DNA from: Bolinopsis microptera
Taxonomy: Eukaryota > Ctenophora > Tentaculata > Lobata > Bolinopsidae
Direction of reading: 5' to 3'
Length of the DNA: 64,000 nt
NCBI RefSeq assembly: GCF_026151205.1
Contig: NC_087078.1
Span: forward strand, 19,947,606-20,011,605
Position numbers and translations under genes: made by a program. This document shows positions 45,901-54,886 of this stretch, piece by piece. The notes under the pieces were generated by a model. It had not been told where the DNA came from and did not search any database. It saw nothing but the letters and a program-made list of their open reading frames with translations. Each line of letters opens with the position of its first letter. Position 1 is the stretch's first letter.

Positions 45901-48900
45901 TTCAAATACTTATTTACTGGCGACATGACTCTTGATTATTAATTAGGATCAATTGGAGAGGTATTGTATTAATTACTACATTGAACCGTTATCATTGAAA
46001 GATCATTGTGTCAGTGCCTCAGATAAAATACCAGAGTCAATAGCCATTAGTCTAAAAGACCTGCCTTCAGTTTTAACTCCTTCAACACTAGAGTCACGAA
46101 GTCTTGGATATAATAATGGTTGAAATACAGCAATATGATTATAATAATATGAAACATCCGCTATAACAGAATTCAAAAGAAATCCTCATAATCAAATGAT
46201 ATGTCATTAATTCAGAAACTCCTCATCATATGTTTGACGCATACTTTTCCTTTGTCGATTGAAGTGTGGACGGGCGGACTTGCCTGTTGTAATTTTCATT
46301 TCCCAAAGGGGAGGTTTCTTGTTTTTTTTTCAATCTTCAAATTAATATCTTCGATACTAATAAGTTTGCATTTCACTGAAACCATATCTTTGTTTTTTAA
46401 ATAAAAAACCCTTTCGTTGTGAAGAACTGTTGTGCAGTACGAAATTCTGCTTCTTTAATGCCTTAGTTTGCCAGTAATGATTTGAAAAGACTGAGAGTCG
46501 TCTAATTTTACAAGGATCCGGTGGGGTTCATGGGTAAACTACCTTTGTACGAAATTGGGTCTTTGGCAGGATCATTCCTTGAAGACTTCACATAATATCT
46601 TAAACTTTGCATCTTTCAAAAGGCAGCAGTAGACTTCGTAGTTAGTTAGAATTTCCCTTTCTTCAAGGCATTCTCTCCAGCACGGATCTATTTAGGAGGC
46701 GAGGATTGCTTGCGGAGATATGACGGGTTTATTCTTTTATTAGAAATTAACAGAAGGCTCATACAAGTCCACTGTGGCCAGACTTATAGGTCCCACTGTT
46801 CCTGAAAGTTCCGGTCACTTACGGTGTGTGACTCTCGTCACTCTCTGTCGCCTCCTTAATTGGACGGTGTGTCAAAATATCACCACATTATTTCCTTTAT
46901 AAATTCAGCTACACCACAAATAGTTTAAATTTAATCATACCTTGCCAGGAGACAGTATATAACGCAGTACGTGTCTCCTGGAAAATTTTCACTTTGGTAT
47001 AATCAAGTGGCTTCAATAGGTGATATAATGACCATCCATTGTATAACAATCACCTACCGTACCTGCACGACAATGAACTATAATTCCGTCGACTTCCTTG
47101 ATTAAAGAAGAGGGAGATCGGTATTTTAATGCTAGTATTAGCTGCGGGGTTTAACTTTAATGAGTTCATTCATAATCCAATTTGAAACTCCCCCAGATTG
47201 ATTGTCAAAATTTTGGTCCGTGTCGAAGTATCTCGCAGCACAATGGATCCGGGTTTTTAAGACAAAATAGCCAACTTTTTCATAATTCATCCTAACTATT
47301 TTACAATGCTTGTCGTAAGTTCGAATGCGGAAAATTAAATTTCTATAGTACAATGTCTAGACGTAACTTGGGCGTACAATATTTCGTCGACAACAGAACT
47401 GCCACAGTCCTGCGACAGTCCTGCGACAGTCCTGCGATCTTGCGATATTCCTGCCACAGTCCTGCGACAGTCCTGCGACAGTCCTGCCACAGTCCTGCCA
47501 CAGTCCTGCCACAGTCCTGCGACAGTCCTGCCACAGTCCTGCCACAGTCCTGCCACAGTCCTGCCACAGTCCTGCCACAGTACTGCGACAGTACTGCCAC
47601 AGTACTGCGATCTTGCGATATTCCTGCCACAGTCCTGCGACAGTACTGCCACAGTCCTGCGATATTCCTGCGATATTCCTGCCACAGTCCTGCGACAGTC
47701 CTGCCACAGTCCTGCCACAGTCCTGCCACAGTCCTGCGACAGTCCTGCGACAGTCCTGCCACAGTCCTGCGACAGTCCTGCGACAGTCCTGCCACAGTCC
47801 TGCCACAGTCCTGCCACAGTCCTGCGACAGTCCTGCGACAGTCCTGCCACAGTCCTGCCACAGTCCTGCCACAGTACTGCGACAGTACTGCCACAGTACT
47901 GCGATCTTGCGATATTCCTGCCACAGTCCTGCGACAGTACTGCCACAGTCCTGCGATATTCCTGCGATATTCCTGTCACAGTACTGCGGCTGAACTGCGG
48001 TATTGCTGTTATGTTATACTCGTTTTTAAAATTTAATGTGTTATATTCCTGTGTGCTAAAAATGCAATGTGACTGTTATTACATAGTACATTCACAATCA
48101 TAAACTGTTCGATTATTATGTTTGAGGGGCTGACAAACTGCTGTGAGGTTTCGAGATCATCACTTTTAATTCATTTAATTAATTAAATAAATTATATTCT
48201 AGGCTATAATATGAATATAAAATTGTTGACCACTTAATTAAGGGCTGCTTGTGGTACAATAATACAACGTCTACGGTTTTGGATTATCCACATTACTAAT
48301 ATTATTATCGTGTTGTATAAAAATAACTTTCATGTTCTCTCCACGGGCTCTTGCCTTGACCCTATTATTTTTCGCCGCATTTTTTACCGACGATATTTAT
48401 TTGCAAAGAAAATATCTTTTACAATATACAATATACAAATTTACTGTATACAATTTATTGTAATGAGTTAATGCTACCTAGTGATGAATAAAAATGGAGC
48501 TCCTCCAAGACCGGGTCCTAGGCAGCTTCAGCGTAAAGAAACAGTTTGGGACAATCTTCAAAAAAAGACTTCCTTCATGAGTGACATTCGCGAGTTTTCA
48601 GCGGATACTAGTGCCCATGGAATAAAATTTATATTCGAAAGCCCTCGGAAACTCCTTAAAGTCTTCTTTCTCCTTCTGTGGATTGCCTTCTCGATCTACG
48701 CTTGCTACATCATCTGTACCAAGATACTCATGTTCGTTAATAAACCGACCGGTACAAAGTTCGAGGTCGTTGTGGATGATAACGAAAGTGAAAAGAAAGG
48801 CATCAAATTTCCCACCATTACTGTTTGCTCCATGAATAAAGTCAGAAAATCATACCTTGAAAATGAAGAAAACAGACTGTACAAGGATTACTTCAACATT

Positions 48901-51784
48901 ATCGACCAATACAACGCAAAACAGGCCAAAGAACTGGCCAACAGGTTGAATGATCCGAATGACGAGATGTTCGCTATCAGGAACGAAACTTACGAAAGTT
49001 TGTTCCAAAATGGTGGCCCTTCACCAAACAGACTGTTAAAATGTATGCAAAAAAACCAGCACTGTGGTCAAATGGAATCGTTTATGGAGAAGGATGAATA
49101 TGGTGTTCCAATTGATGGTGTGGCACATTACGTTACCATGCCGACTTCAAGCTCTGGGAAATGCTGGAGAGTTAACCCTCAAGGCACGTTAAGAGGCAAG
49201 ATGGGCGATTATGGTGCTCTGACCCTTATGTTTTGGGCTGACATCCAAGACTACTCCAAACGGTCATCTGATAGTGTAACCCATGGATTTAACGTAGTAT
49301 TTCATGACCACGAAACATACGGTTCAACCATTTTTTCTGGCTTCTTGATGAGTCCAGGGACTTATTACAAAGTTGATCTGGGACTCAGGGTCACACTGAG
49401 AAATAAACATAAGGCCGAAAGCTGCAACGCGTCTCTTGTAAATACCACATACGGTATATACAATGAGGGAGCTTGTCTTCAAGAATGTAAAGATAGGACA
49501 CTCCACGAAAGGTGCGGCTGTGTCCAAGTCTTACCTCCTAACAACGAGGGTAAGTACAAGGCTTGTTCTTTTGAAAAGTGGGCCAGTTGTGGGCTGTCTA
49601 CCTACCTTGAGTGGTATGGAAACTACACCAATACAGAAGATAAAAAGAAAGGCGGTGAAGAAAATGAATGCGTGTGTGACACTGCTTGCGAGGAGAAGAA
49701 CTACGAAGCCTCCATCAGCAGTGCCACCATTTCAGACAACTGGGTCGATGGTGTTCATAAAAACGTTGGTGGATTTTTGCAAGGGTTTTCACAACCTGAC
49801 TATAACGTGACCTATTCCACCCCTGACGACATCTTCAAGAATCTTATGGTTGTTGAGATCCTTTTCACCAGCATGCAAAAAACTCAGGTCAATGAAGTCA
49901 TTACTTACGATCTTGGCAACCTTTTCGGTGACGTAGGAGGGGTACTTGGACTGTTCCTGGGGGCCAGCGTGTTTACTATTATTGAATTTATCTTGTTCTG
50001 TGTGATAAGCTGTGCCAAATACTGCTGCAAGGCAACTGATTTAGGATGGCTAGAACTTATGCCTTGAGGAAGTTCATGCCTGCACCTAACTGATTTAGGA
50101 TGGCTAGAACTTATGCCTTGAGGAAGTTCATGCCTGCACCTAACTGATTTAGGATGGCTAGAACTTATGCCTTGAGCAAGTTCATGCCTGCACCTAACTG
50201 ATTTAGGATGGCTAGAACTTATACCTTGAGCAAGTTCTTGCCTGCACCTGACTGATTTAGGATGGCTAGAACTTATGCCTTGAGGAAGTTCTTGCCTGCA
50301 CCTAACTGATTTAGGATGGCTAGAACTTATGCCTTGAGGAAGTTCATGCCTGCACCTAACTGATTTAGGATGGCTAGAACTTATGCCTTGAGCAAGTTCT
50401 TGCCTGCACCTGACTGATTTAGGATGGCTAGAACTTATGCCTTGAGCAAGTTCATGCCTGCACCTAACTGATTTAGGATGGCTAGAACTTATACCTTGAG
50501 CAAGTTCATGCCTGCACCTAACTGATTTAGGATGGCTAGAACTTATGCCTTGAGGAAGTTCATGTCTGCACCTAACTGATTTAGGATGGCTAGAACTTAT
50601 GCCTTGAGCAAGTTCATGCCTGCAACTGATTTAGGATGGCTAGAACTTATGCCTTGAGCAAGTTCATGCCTGCAACTGATTTAGGATGGCTAGAACTTAT
50701 GCCTTGAGCAAGTTCATGCCTGAACCTACTTAATCTTGTCTCCAAATTGACGATTACAACTTTGTTTGATTAGAATGTGCAATGTAAGTGTGCGCTTTGA
50801 TGGATAACGAAGGTTTTGTTGAATTTTCCTGATTTCGCTTTGCTTTGACTTTAAGGCCACCCAAAGGTCAAATATGTTTGATATCATCACGTTAAATTAG
50901 ATAGCTTTCATACTAAACCATAGTACAAGTATCAAGTTTTTGCAAAAACATGTCCACTGCACTGGAGATGAAACTCCCATTAAAAGTTGAGCTACCTTAT
51001 CATCTATACTTCTTCCGGCTCTGGTGTTTCCATTATCTTCTTAGGAAATAGACAGACCGGGACAATATACAGCCGGAATTGCGTTGTGCCGGAAAATGTT
51101 TGGTCGTTCTTGTGTGTTTTTGTAGAATTTACGTCTTGATATCTATTACATTAGCATTATAGAAGAATTAACATTTTGTGATGACTATAGATTAGTAGCT
51201 AATAAAATTAAGTTGAATTTTAAATCGGTTAGATATGTCTATTTGATTGATTTTGGCTGATTTTCATCTTGTTTGATTGAATTTTGTTTGGTTTGATTGG
51301 TTTTATCTGGTTCAATCCATGTCGCTGACACCACAATTTTTAATGTTAGCTAAACTGTAATTTAATTTCTAACAGTTCGATCTTAATATTTTATCCTAGT
51401 GTTTTCCTCGTTCAAAACTTAACCTTGCTTTCCAATTATAAGATTTAAATATTTCATACACGAAATAAAGCTCATAAGGCATAAGCTTATTATATTAAGC
51501 TTATCCTAGCACCAATAATGTTTCCAGCTCAGCTGTGTCCTCTCCATACTGATGATACAAACTACTACCGTTTCAATTTATATACCTTATTAACTTAAAT
51601 TGAATAATTAAAAATCGATTAATTAATTACAAATCAATATTTTCAGTACTCAGAGTTGGAGTCAAAGCGAAACGAGCTGAGCGATCTTCAACAACAGCAA
51701 CAAGCTCTGGCTGACCACTACGCTCCCCATAACATTCTGGCCAGACTCAAGATTGCAGCCTCGGAGGTTGAAGATGAAACTGAG
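24088..51784 (+). CDS. VPS37-type ESCRT-I subunit, Pro/Gly/Tyr-rich N terminus
   Basis: Exons 24088-24363, 24865-25002, 28187-28302, 41364-41441, 43098-43206 and 51647-51784 join in phase to 285 residues; a further 12-codon exon at 57244-57279 is possible and the last exon is probably outside the window. Residues 1 to about 165 are low-complexity (G-Y-P-P-G-Q, P-G-Y-x-P). From S-F-P-E-L-Y-G-L (about 169) the sequence follows the VPS37 Mod(r) domain: E-E-L-E-K-L-M-D-N-D-A-A-V-L-E-Y-F, then E-R-N-E-T-L-A-L-E-N-L-T-L-K-P-Q-L-E, then I-L-A-R-L-K-I-A-A-S-E-V-E-D-E-T-E. VPS37 pairs with TSG101 and VPS28 in ESCRT-I, sorting ubiquitinated cargo into multivesicular bodies. The core is closest to VPS37A by eye, yet no UEV-like N-terminal domain is present. 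A GPCR and a DEG/ENaC gene lie in its introns. Confidence 0.85.
24990..26930 (+). repeat. 49-53-bp array repeating the VPS37 exon-2 donor, ~39 copies
   Basis: The unit contains AGGCCCCCGGTGAGTGAACC: the last 9 coding bases of exon 24865-25002, the donor GTGAGT, then intron sequence ending TTACAACGGTTTGTG. Later copies carry an extra GCGT. The authentic exon is the first copy. Long minus-strand frames here are repeat artefacts. Confidence 0.97.
26931..28186. other. Rest of VPS37 intron 2
   Basis: No exon or repeat array supported. Two short GCGGAGTTTTG repeats occur at about 27999-28036. Confidence 0.45.
28303..31576. other. VPS37 intron 3, left part: dispersed repeats
   Basis: Holds a repeat fragment at about 29010-29130 with relatives near 40601-40650 and 41640-41760. 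Also the 29939-30104 partner of the VAC14-intron repeat, a diverged tandem duplication of about 110 bp at 30345-30545, a run of about 30 C at 30921-30951, and a solo right end of the ACCTTAC TIR family at 31010-31084. Confidence 0.55.
31577..32818 (-). CDS. Orphan class A (rhodopsin-like) GPCR
   Basis: Single coding exon, 413 residues, start ATG at 32818 with a CAG acceptor just upstream (about 32829), so a 5' UTR intron is likely. Seven hydrophobic segments: TM1 about 42-64 with L-N-S-L-V, TM2 about 78-104 with S-L-C-D (D87), TM3 about 122-146, TM4 about 163-186, TM5 about 240-273, TM6 about 286-312, TM7 about 326-350. The usual D-R-Y at the end of TM3 is I-R-T and N-P-x-x-Y in TM7 is N-P-F-I-L, so both activation motifs are altered. 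The C-tail is basic and Ser-rich. It sits antisense inside VPS37 intron 3. Ligand unknown; lineage-specific orphan receptors of this kind are common in cnidarians (family knowledge). Confidence 0.85.
   Translation of the reverse strand: MSMNDECNIQNYTQIRQSILYVDIGLYWSAAKLYALWEKKWFIITTSGLCFAMCFFILILNSLVLRHYIKKYKQLIPLLYTSMSLCDIGNAISAFLTGALLLMIMCNYRSHSDPYPTMTFMVKLTYILFSLTSRVSIFFNTILVVIRTINVVFPTYTIKRGRVIVVLVVGQVLWLSVAAIDIVGLQQILPYFAKMKSETNEIPSTQYDVLVDSLVVNPLTGFFFIYYIFDKMCNIHNFNIIGVYVLVKGVPFVLPSAISIACMVIQTYYLIIRSRVGRHSAVSRRITITVLYLTTVFVACNIPDFVLNLVCLGVISISTDNLPTYMCATFVSSVMLPFVNSLFNPFILLIRGSTLKKSVQSYFCGPDSFRFNRGKASGLGDFSREKFDLWKRRSDGNRMIRRNDNMSLSRMDK
33004..33589. repeat. 17-bp minisatellite of CACGTG E-boxes, ~34 copies
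   Basis: Unit GTCGAACTAAGTCACGT; each junction makes GTCACGTGTC. A few copies have GTCGGACTAAG or GAACTGAG. It lies about 190 bp beyond the start codon of the minus-strand GPCR, in its 5' flank or 5' intron. Confidence 0.97.
33590..36420. other. VPS37 intron 3, middle part
   Basis: AT-rich. Three imperfect copies of a unit of about 32 bp with CAGCACTGGCCGGTTACTTA at about 34558-34670. No coding exon supported. Confidence 0.45.
36424..37465. repeat. Diverged duplication ending in 21-bp X-box-like repeats
   Basis: Segments at 36424-36470 and 37330-37385 share TCACGCATGTG and TCTGGTAAGAG. Each is followed, at about 36655-36722 and 37391-37465, by tandem units ACTAGTTACCATAGTAACACT. The core GTTACCATAGTAAC is a near-palindrome matching the RFX X-box form. 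Confidence 0.75.
37900..38246. repeat. 45-bp minisatellite, ~8 copies
   Basis: Unit begins GTGGCAGGGCACCCAGATGA and ends CTCACAACCTTTAG, with minor variants (AGGTCACAACC, one-base deletion). It lies in VPS37 intron 3 and shows no link to an exon edge. Confidence 0.95.
39340..40437. repeat. 31-bp minisatellite, ~35 copies
   Basis: Unit with AGTTAACTGTAGTTATGGTG and GTATATAAG; a few variants (TTAATAGTAG, GTGTTTATAA). It lies in VPS37 intron 3. Confidence 0.97.
40438..41363. other. VPS37 intron 3, right end
   Basis: AT-rich. A fragment at about 40601-40650 resembles repeats at about 29080 and 41700. Ends with the acceptor TTTATTTCAG of exon 41364. Confidence 0.5.
41442..43097. other. VPS37 intron 4
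   Basis: Includes three copies of a unit of about 49 bp with AACATCAGCCCTCCTATTAG at about 41905-42025 and a dispersed repeat fragment at about 41640-41760. No further exon seen. Confidence 0.45.
43207..47399. other. VPS37 intron 5, left part
   Basis: Short tandem repeats only: a unit of about 54-80 bp twice at 44000-44165 (GTGTTATCAATAA words), a 21-bp unit three times at 44525-44596 (ACCACTGGTACGCATGGTGC), and CCAGTTA about nine times at 45558-45620. A segment at about 44805-44890 recurs at about 45640-45725 (CGGCTCAAATATGCTAGGAT). No coding exon supported. Confidence 0.5.
47400..47990. repeat. 11-bp minisatellite with higher-order duplication
   Basis: Unit CAGTCCTGC(C/G)A repeated about 50 times. 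A block with CGATCTTGCGATATTCCTGC occurs near 47435, 47607 and 47902, showing larger-scale duplication. Because 11 is not a multiple of three, all frames open up on both strands; none of these is a real gene. Confidence 0.95.
48484..50067 (+). CDS. DEG/ENaC family sodium channel (HyNaC/ASIC-like)
   Basis: Intronless, 527 residues. The ATG at 48484 is the first Met after an in-frame stop at 48469. DEG/ENaC channels are trimeric Na+-selective channels gated by peptides, protons or force. Seen: the gating H-G motif at 45-46 (S-A-H-G-I-K-F), TM1 about 57-80, F-P-T-I-T-V-C-S-M-N at 109-118, a Cys-rich extracellular loop (C-L-Q-E-C ... C-G-C-V ... C-V-C-D-T-A-C), and TM2 with the selectivity filter G-A-S at 493-495 in L-G-L-F-L-G-A-S. 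The C-terminal tail is short. Length and layout match the family. It lies sense-oriented in VPS37 intron 5 and its stop-codon end is the first copy of a 54-bp array. Peptide-gated HyNaC relatives in cnidarians are the likely comparison; gating is not deducible. Confidence 0.92.
   Translation: MNKNGAPPRPGPRQLQRKETVWDNLQKKTSFMSDIREFSADTSAHGIKFIFESPRKLLKVFFLLLWIAFSIYACYIICTKILMFVNKPTGTKFEVVVDDNESEKKGIKFPTITVCSMNKVRKSYLENEENRLYKDYFNIIDQYNAKQAKELANRLNDPNDEMFAIRNETYESLFQNGGPSPNRLLKCMQKNQHCGQMESFMEKDEYGVPIDGVAHYVTMPTSSSGKCWRVNPQGTLRGKMGDYGALTLMFWADIQDYSKRSSDSVTHGFNVVFHDHETYGSTIFSGFLMSPGTYYKVDLGLRVTLRNKHKAESCNASLVNTTYGIYNEGACLQECKDRTLHERCGCVQVLPPNNEGKYKACSFEKWASCGLSTYLEWYGNYTNTEDKKKGGEENECVCDTACEEKNYEASISSATISDNWVDGVHKNVGGFLQGFSQPDYNVTYSTPDDIFKNLMVVEILFTSMQKTQVNEVITYDLGNLFGDVGGVLGLFLGASVFTIIEFILFCVISCAKYCCKATDLGWLELMP
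50036..50722 (+). repeat. 54-bp array repeating the channel's stop-codon end, 13 copies
   Basis: The first copy is the coding end itself (encoding D-L-G-W-L-E-L-M-P, stop) plus about 21 bases of 3' flank. Twelve more follow with TTAGGATGGCTAGAACTTAT and the same TGA. The last copies are shortened to about 48-50 bp. Confidence 0.97.
50723..51646. other. VPS37 intron 5, right part; 3' flank of the channel gene
   Basis: AT-rich. Contains the channel's presumed polyadenylation region and ends in the acceptor TATTTTCAG. Confidence 0.45.
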
Positions 51785-52198
51785 GTTAGGATGCTTTGTC
51801 ACTTGTTCGTCTGCTTTGTCGTTTGTTTGTCCGTGTTTTCTTAATTATTTTTCTTGCTTTTAATGTGTACGCGTGTTCGTCCGTTCCAACTGTTACATTT
51901 TATAAATGTCTGTCTATCCTATAATTTTGCAATGTACTTTATTAAACACTGTAGTAACACTCGCATGTTCAGTGATGAATCAGTATCTTTTTTTTCAATC
52001 TATAGACCCAAAACATTCTGATGAAGCAATCGGTTTCTTGTGGCCGTTTCGTTGACCAACATTTTATTTAACCATGTCTTGATTTCGCATTTTTATGATA
52101 TCTTTCGTGCGTCACGTGAAAATCAAATTAGTCAGATGAATCTAGATTTGATTTATTATTATAAGCACCAGTAAATATTTCTCGGTTAATAGTTGTGA

Positions 52199-52318
52199 AT
52201 TCTAGGTGAGGCATATTTTCTTGAGACGTGACATTGATTCTGGGGTATTATTGGTCAATAGTGGAAGCTGATTGGTTTATTGCTGTCACCTGTCAAAAAA
52301 TGTGTCTCACCTAGAATC
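52199..52318. repeat. Short inverted-repeat element, copy 2
   Basis: ATTCTAGGTGAG at 52199 pairs with CTCACCTAGAAT ending 52318. The interior GGAAGCTGATTGGTTTATTG is the inverse of 19590-19661, showing a shared MITE-like family. Confidence 0.65.
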
Positions 52319-52396
52319 CACATCTATAGGGTTTTAACTATATTTGACAGATTTATAATTTGATTCGCCACATAATAATGACGTATAGTATAGCAA

Positions 52397-53435
52397 TACC
52401 TTACGAGACATATTTAAAAGGTACGAAAGTCGGTGGTTTTCCGAAAAATTTTTTCGGGCTACCAAAATTTAGGTCACCATCATTATTTTCCCCAAATTAT
52501 TTTTCGCGTATTTTCTTTGTCGATTTACTATCAATAATCAATTTAGTAAGTTATAAATATGATTCATGACGGTTGGACACGTTCCATAAAAACTCAGCAA
52601 GCTCTGCTACTATTTCATTTGCCACGGCGGTAATTTCGGGAGTGGTGGAGGATAACAAACACCTGCGGTCTTTCAAAGGCGCTTGAGAAACTGTTTATAA
52701 GACGTAACAGCTTGTTAGAGGTGCCTACACCTGTGACTACACTGGAGACTACACCTGGGACTACACTGGAGACTACACCTGGGACTACACTGGAGAGACA
52801 AACGTCCCTAAGAAGATCGAGAAGAAATTGACTTTCAAATTTCATGTTTTATTTTATTGATTTTCACAAATATTGGGTTTTATTTTTGTAAAATAAAGAA
52901 ATGAAAAAATCCCCATATATTATTATTATAAAACTTTATTCAAATAAATAAATTGTATAAACAAATTAAAAATCTGATAAGTAACCTACTAAAACTAAAA
53001 TAACTTTCTCCACTATTAGGTCTGTCTTGGGCTAAAAAATCAAATTATAAATGTCTTCTGTATTTACAAGTTTAATGTATCTATCTGATAAGTCATTTTT
53101 AAGAGTTTTTAATAAATTACATTGGTGTCTCCCGACACGACCCTTCATATCCCTCATACTCTCAACTGCAAAAAATATTGAACATAACGCTGGGGAGTTG
53201 CTGGCACTACGAAGTATATGACCAAACATTTTCCAACGTGAGTACACAACTCTCTCACTGAGTGGTCTGCTGTTACATTTCTTATACAGAGCTTCGTTTG
53301 AAAAAAATCCCCAAATACCATGATTTAATTTGGGGTACGAAATGCGGTGGTTTTCGGCAAAAAATCCTATATTTTTGTTCCCAAATCATTTAGGTTACCG
53401 GAATTATGTCGAATATAAATATGTCTCGTAAGGTA
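52397..53435. mobile_element. ACCTTAC-family TIR element, copy B, with LINE fragment inside
   Basis: TACCTTACGAGACATATTTA at 52397-52416 and its reverse complement at 53416-53435. Subterminal motifs (GGTGGTTTTC ... CCAAAATTTAGGT) are repeated in direct orientation as in copy A. It is 1,039 bp, twice the size of copy A, and includes a degenerate retrotransposon tail and an 18-bp triplicate CACCTGGGACTACACTGG-type repeat at about 52737-52797. Confidence 0.75.
53032..53293 (-). pseudogene. C-terminal remnant of a non-LTR retrotransposon reverse transcriptase
   Basis: The minus frame, about 87 codons ending TAG at 53032, reads L-Y-K-K-C-N, then R-W-K-M-F-G-H-I-L-R, then K-G-R-V-G-R-H-Q-C and a Lys-rich end. 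This R-W-x-x-x-G-H-x-x-R ... G-R-x-x ... pattern is typical of the tail just after the reverse transcriptase domain in many LINE polyproteins. No polymerase motif is present, so it is a dead fragment within a TIR element. Confidence 0.6.
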
Positions 53436-53870
53436 TATGATATTGATATGCAATCATTCGGGGGAATTTACAGAGTTTGTCAAAAACCCACCAAATTTGA
53501 CCCATCAAAACGTTGAGGAAATTGAAAAATCGATCGATTTGCACACATCGTTATCACCGTGGAGTAATCCTCGGTATATAATGATCGATAAATCGGAAAG
53601 AAGTAGCAATGTCAAATATATTGACGTCAAATTGTGATAAAAGAACAGTTAATAGTCATTTTCATCGCAAAATCTACTAAAAACCTGGGGTTCACTATAC
53701 TGCCTGAGCTAAACTAATGAGTTTAACATTTGCTTATATATCGCAACCCCTGCGATTAAGTTATGCCTGAAAATTGGAAATATGTACCTGGTGACTATAA
53801 TCTAAACGGATTGAGCGATATATTTGATTAGGCTGCCCCGCTTCGCCCAACATGCCATTTTGACATATCT
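53436..53870. other. VPS37 intron 6 spacer
   Basis: No supported coding exon. Words such as GAAAATTGGAAATATG recur after the next array (about 53770 and about 54465), suggesting the 25-bp array expanded inside a duplicated segment. Confidence 0.4.
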
Positions 53871-53879
53871 CCCTGAAAT

Positions 53880-54296
53880 GAGCAGCAAGGAGGTCCCTTT
53901 CATTGCTCAGCAAGGAGGTCCCTTTCATTGCTCAGAGAGGAGGTCCCTTTCATTACTCAGAGAGGAGGTCCCTTTCATTGCTCAGAGAGGAGGTCCCTTT
54001 CATTGCTCAGCAAGGAGGTCCCTTTCATTGCTCAGAGAGGAGGTCCCTTTCATTACTCAGAGAGGAGGTCCCTTTCATTGCTCAGAGAGGAGGTCCCTTT
54101 CATTGCTCAGCGAGGAGGTCCCTTTCATTGCTCAGCAAGGAGGTCCCTTTCATTGCTCAGCGAGGAGGTCCCGATCCCTTTCATTGCTCAGAGAGGAGGT
54201 CCCTTTCATTGCTCAGAGAGGAGGTCCCTTTCATTACTCAGAGAGGAGGTCCCTTTCATTGCTCAGAGAGGAGGTCCCTTTCATTGCTCAGACCAC
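53880..54296. repeat. 25-bp minisatellite, ~17 copies
   Basis: Unit GAGGTCCCTTTCATTGCTCA plus GAGAG, with CAGCAAG and ATTACTCAG variants and one copy bearing a 5-base insertion (CGATC). Open frames across it are artefacts. Confidence 0.95.
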
Positions 54297-54886
54297 GTCC
54301 CTCCAAACTCAGCAGCTAAATGATTGTAACTATACCCTCCACCTGGCCTCCCTGTCTGAGTCCTAGCTCTGAAACCTGTAGATTTAATTCGTTTTCAGAA
54401 CAACTACTTATATATATTACAGCTATCCCCCAAACATTGCGATTCCACGACTGCTGCAACTGAATAATGGAAAATGGAAATATGTGCCAAGTCACTATAA
54501 CTTAAAAGGTTTGTCACGTGCTGCAAAGATTAAACCACATGGTCCACGTCATTATGTTTTAATCTAATATTTTATTAAAACTCGGCATAAAATGCTACAT
54601 TTACCCGCCTGGCATATTATATTTTAATTCAGACAGCGAGTAACCGCCAAATCATTGCCACGTACCAGCCTAACACGCGCTGAAAAGTTTATTAATGAGG
54701 TGAGAGTATTTGCCGAATCATGGTCAAAGTATAACACCTTTTGAACCTTGAAGAACAATTCGACGTCTACCATTATAGCTTGACAGTTGTTCTATTTGAT
54801 CTCCCTCTGACTGTTGCCAAAAGCAATCAACCAATAATCGGTAGTCCAGTCCCTCAACTAATGTTTGGAACATTAAATACTCAAAG

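Noticed and set aside
47335-48036. Several long repetitive frames on both strands
   Set aside because: An 11-bp unit opens all frames at once; no domain or codon bias.
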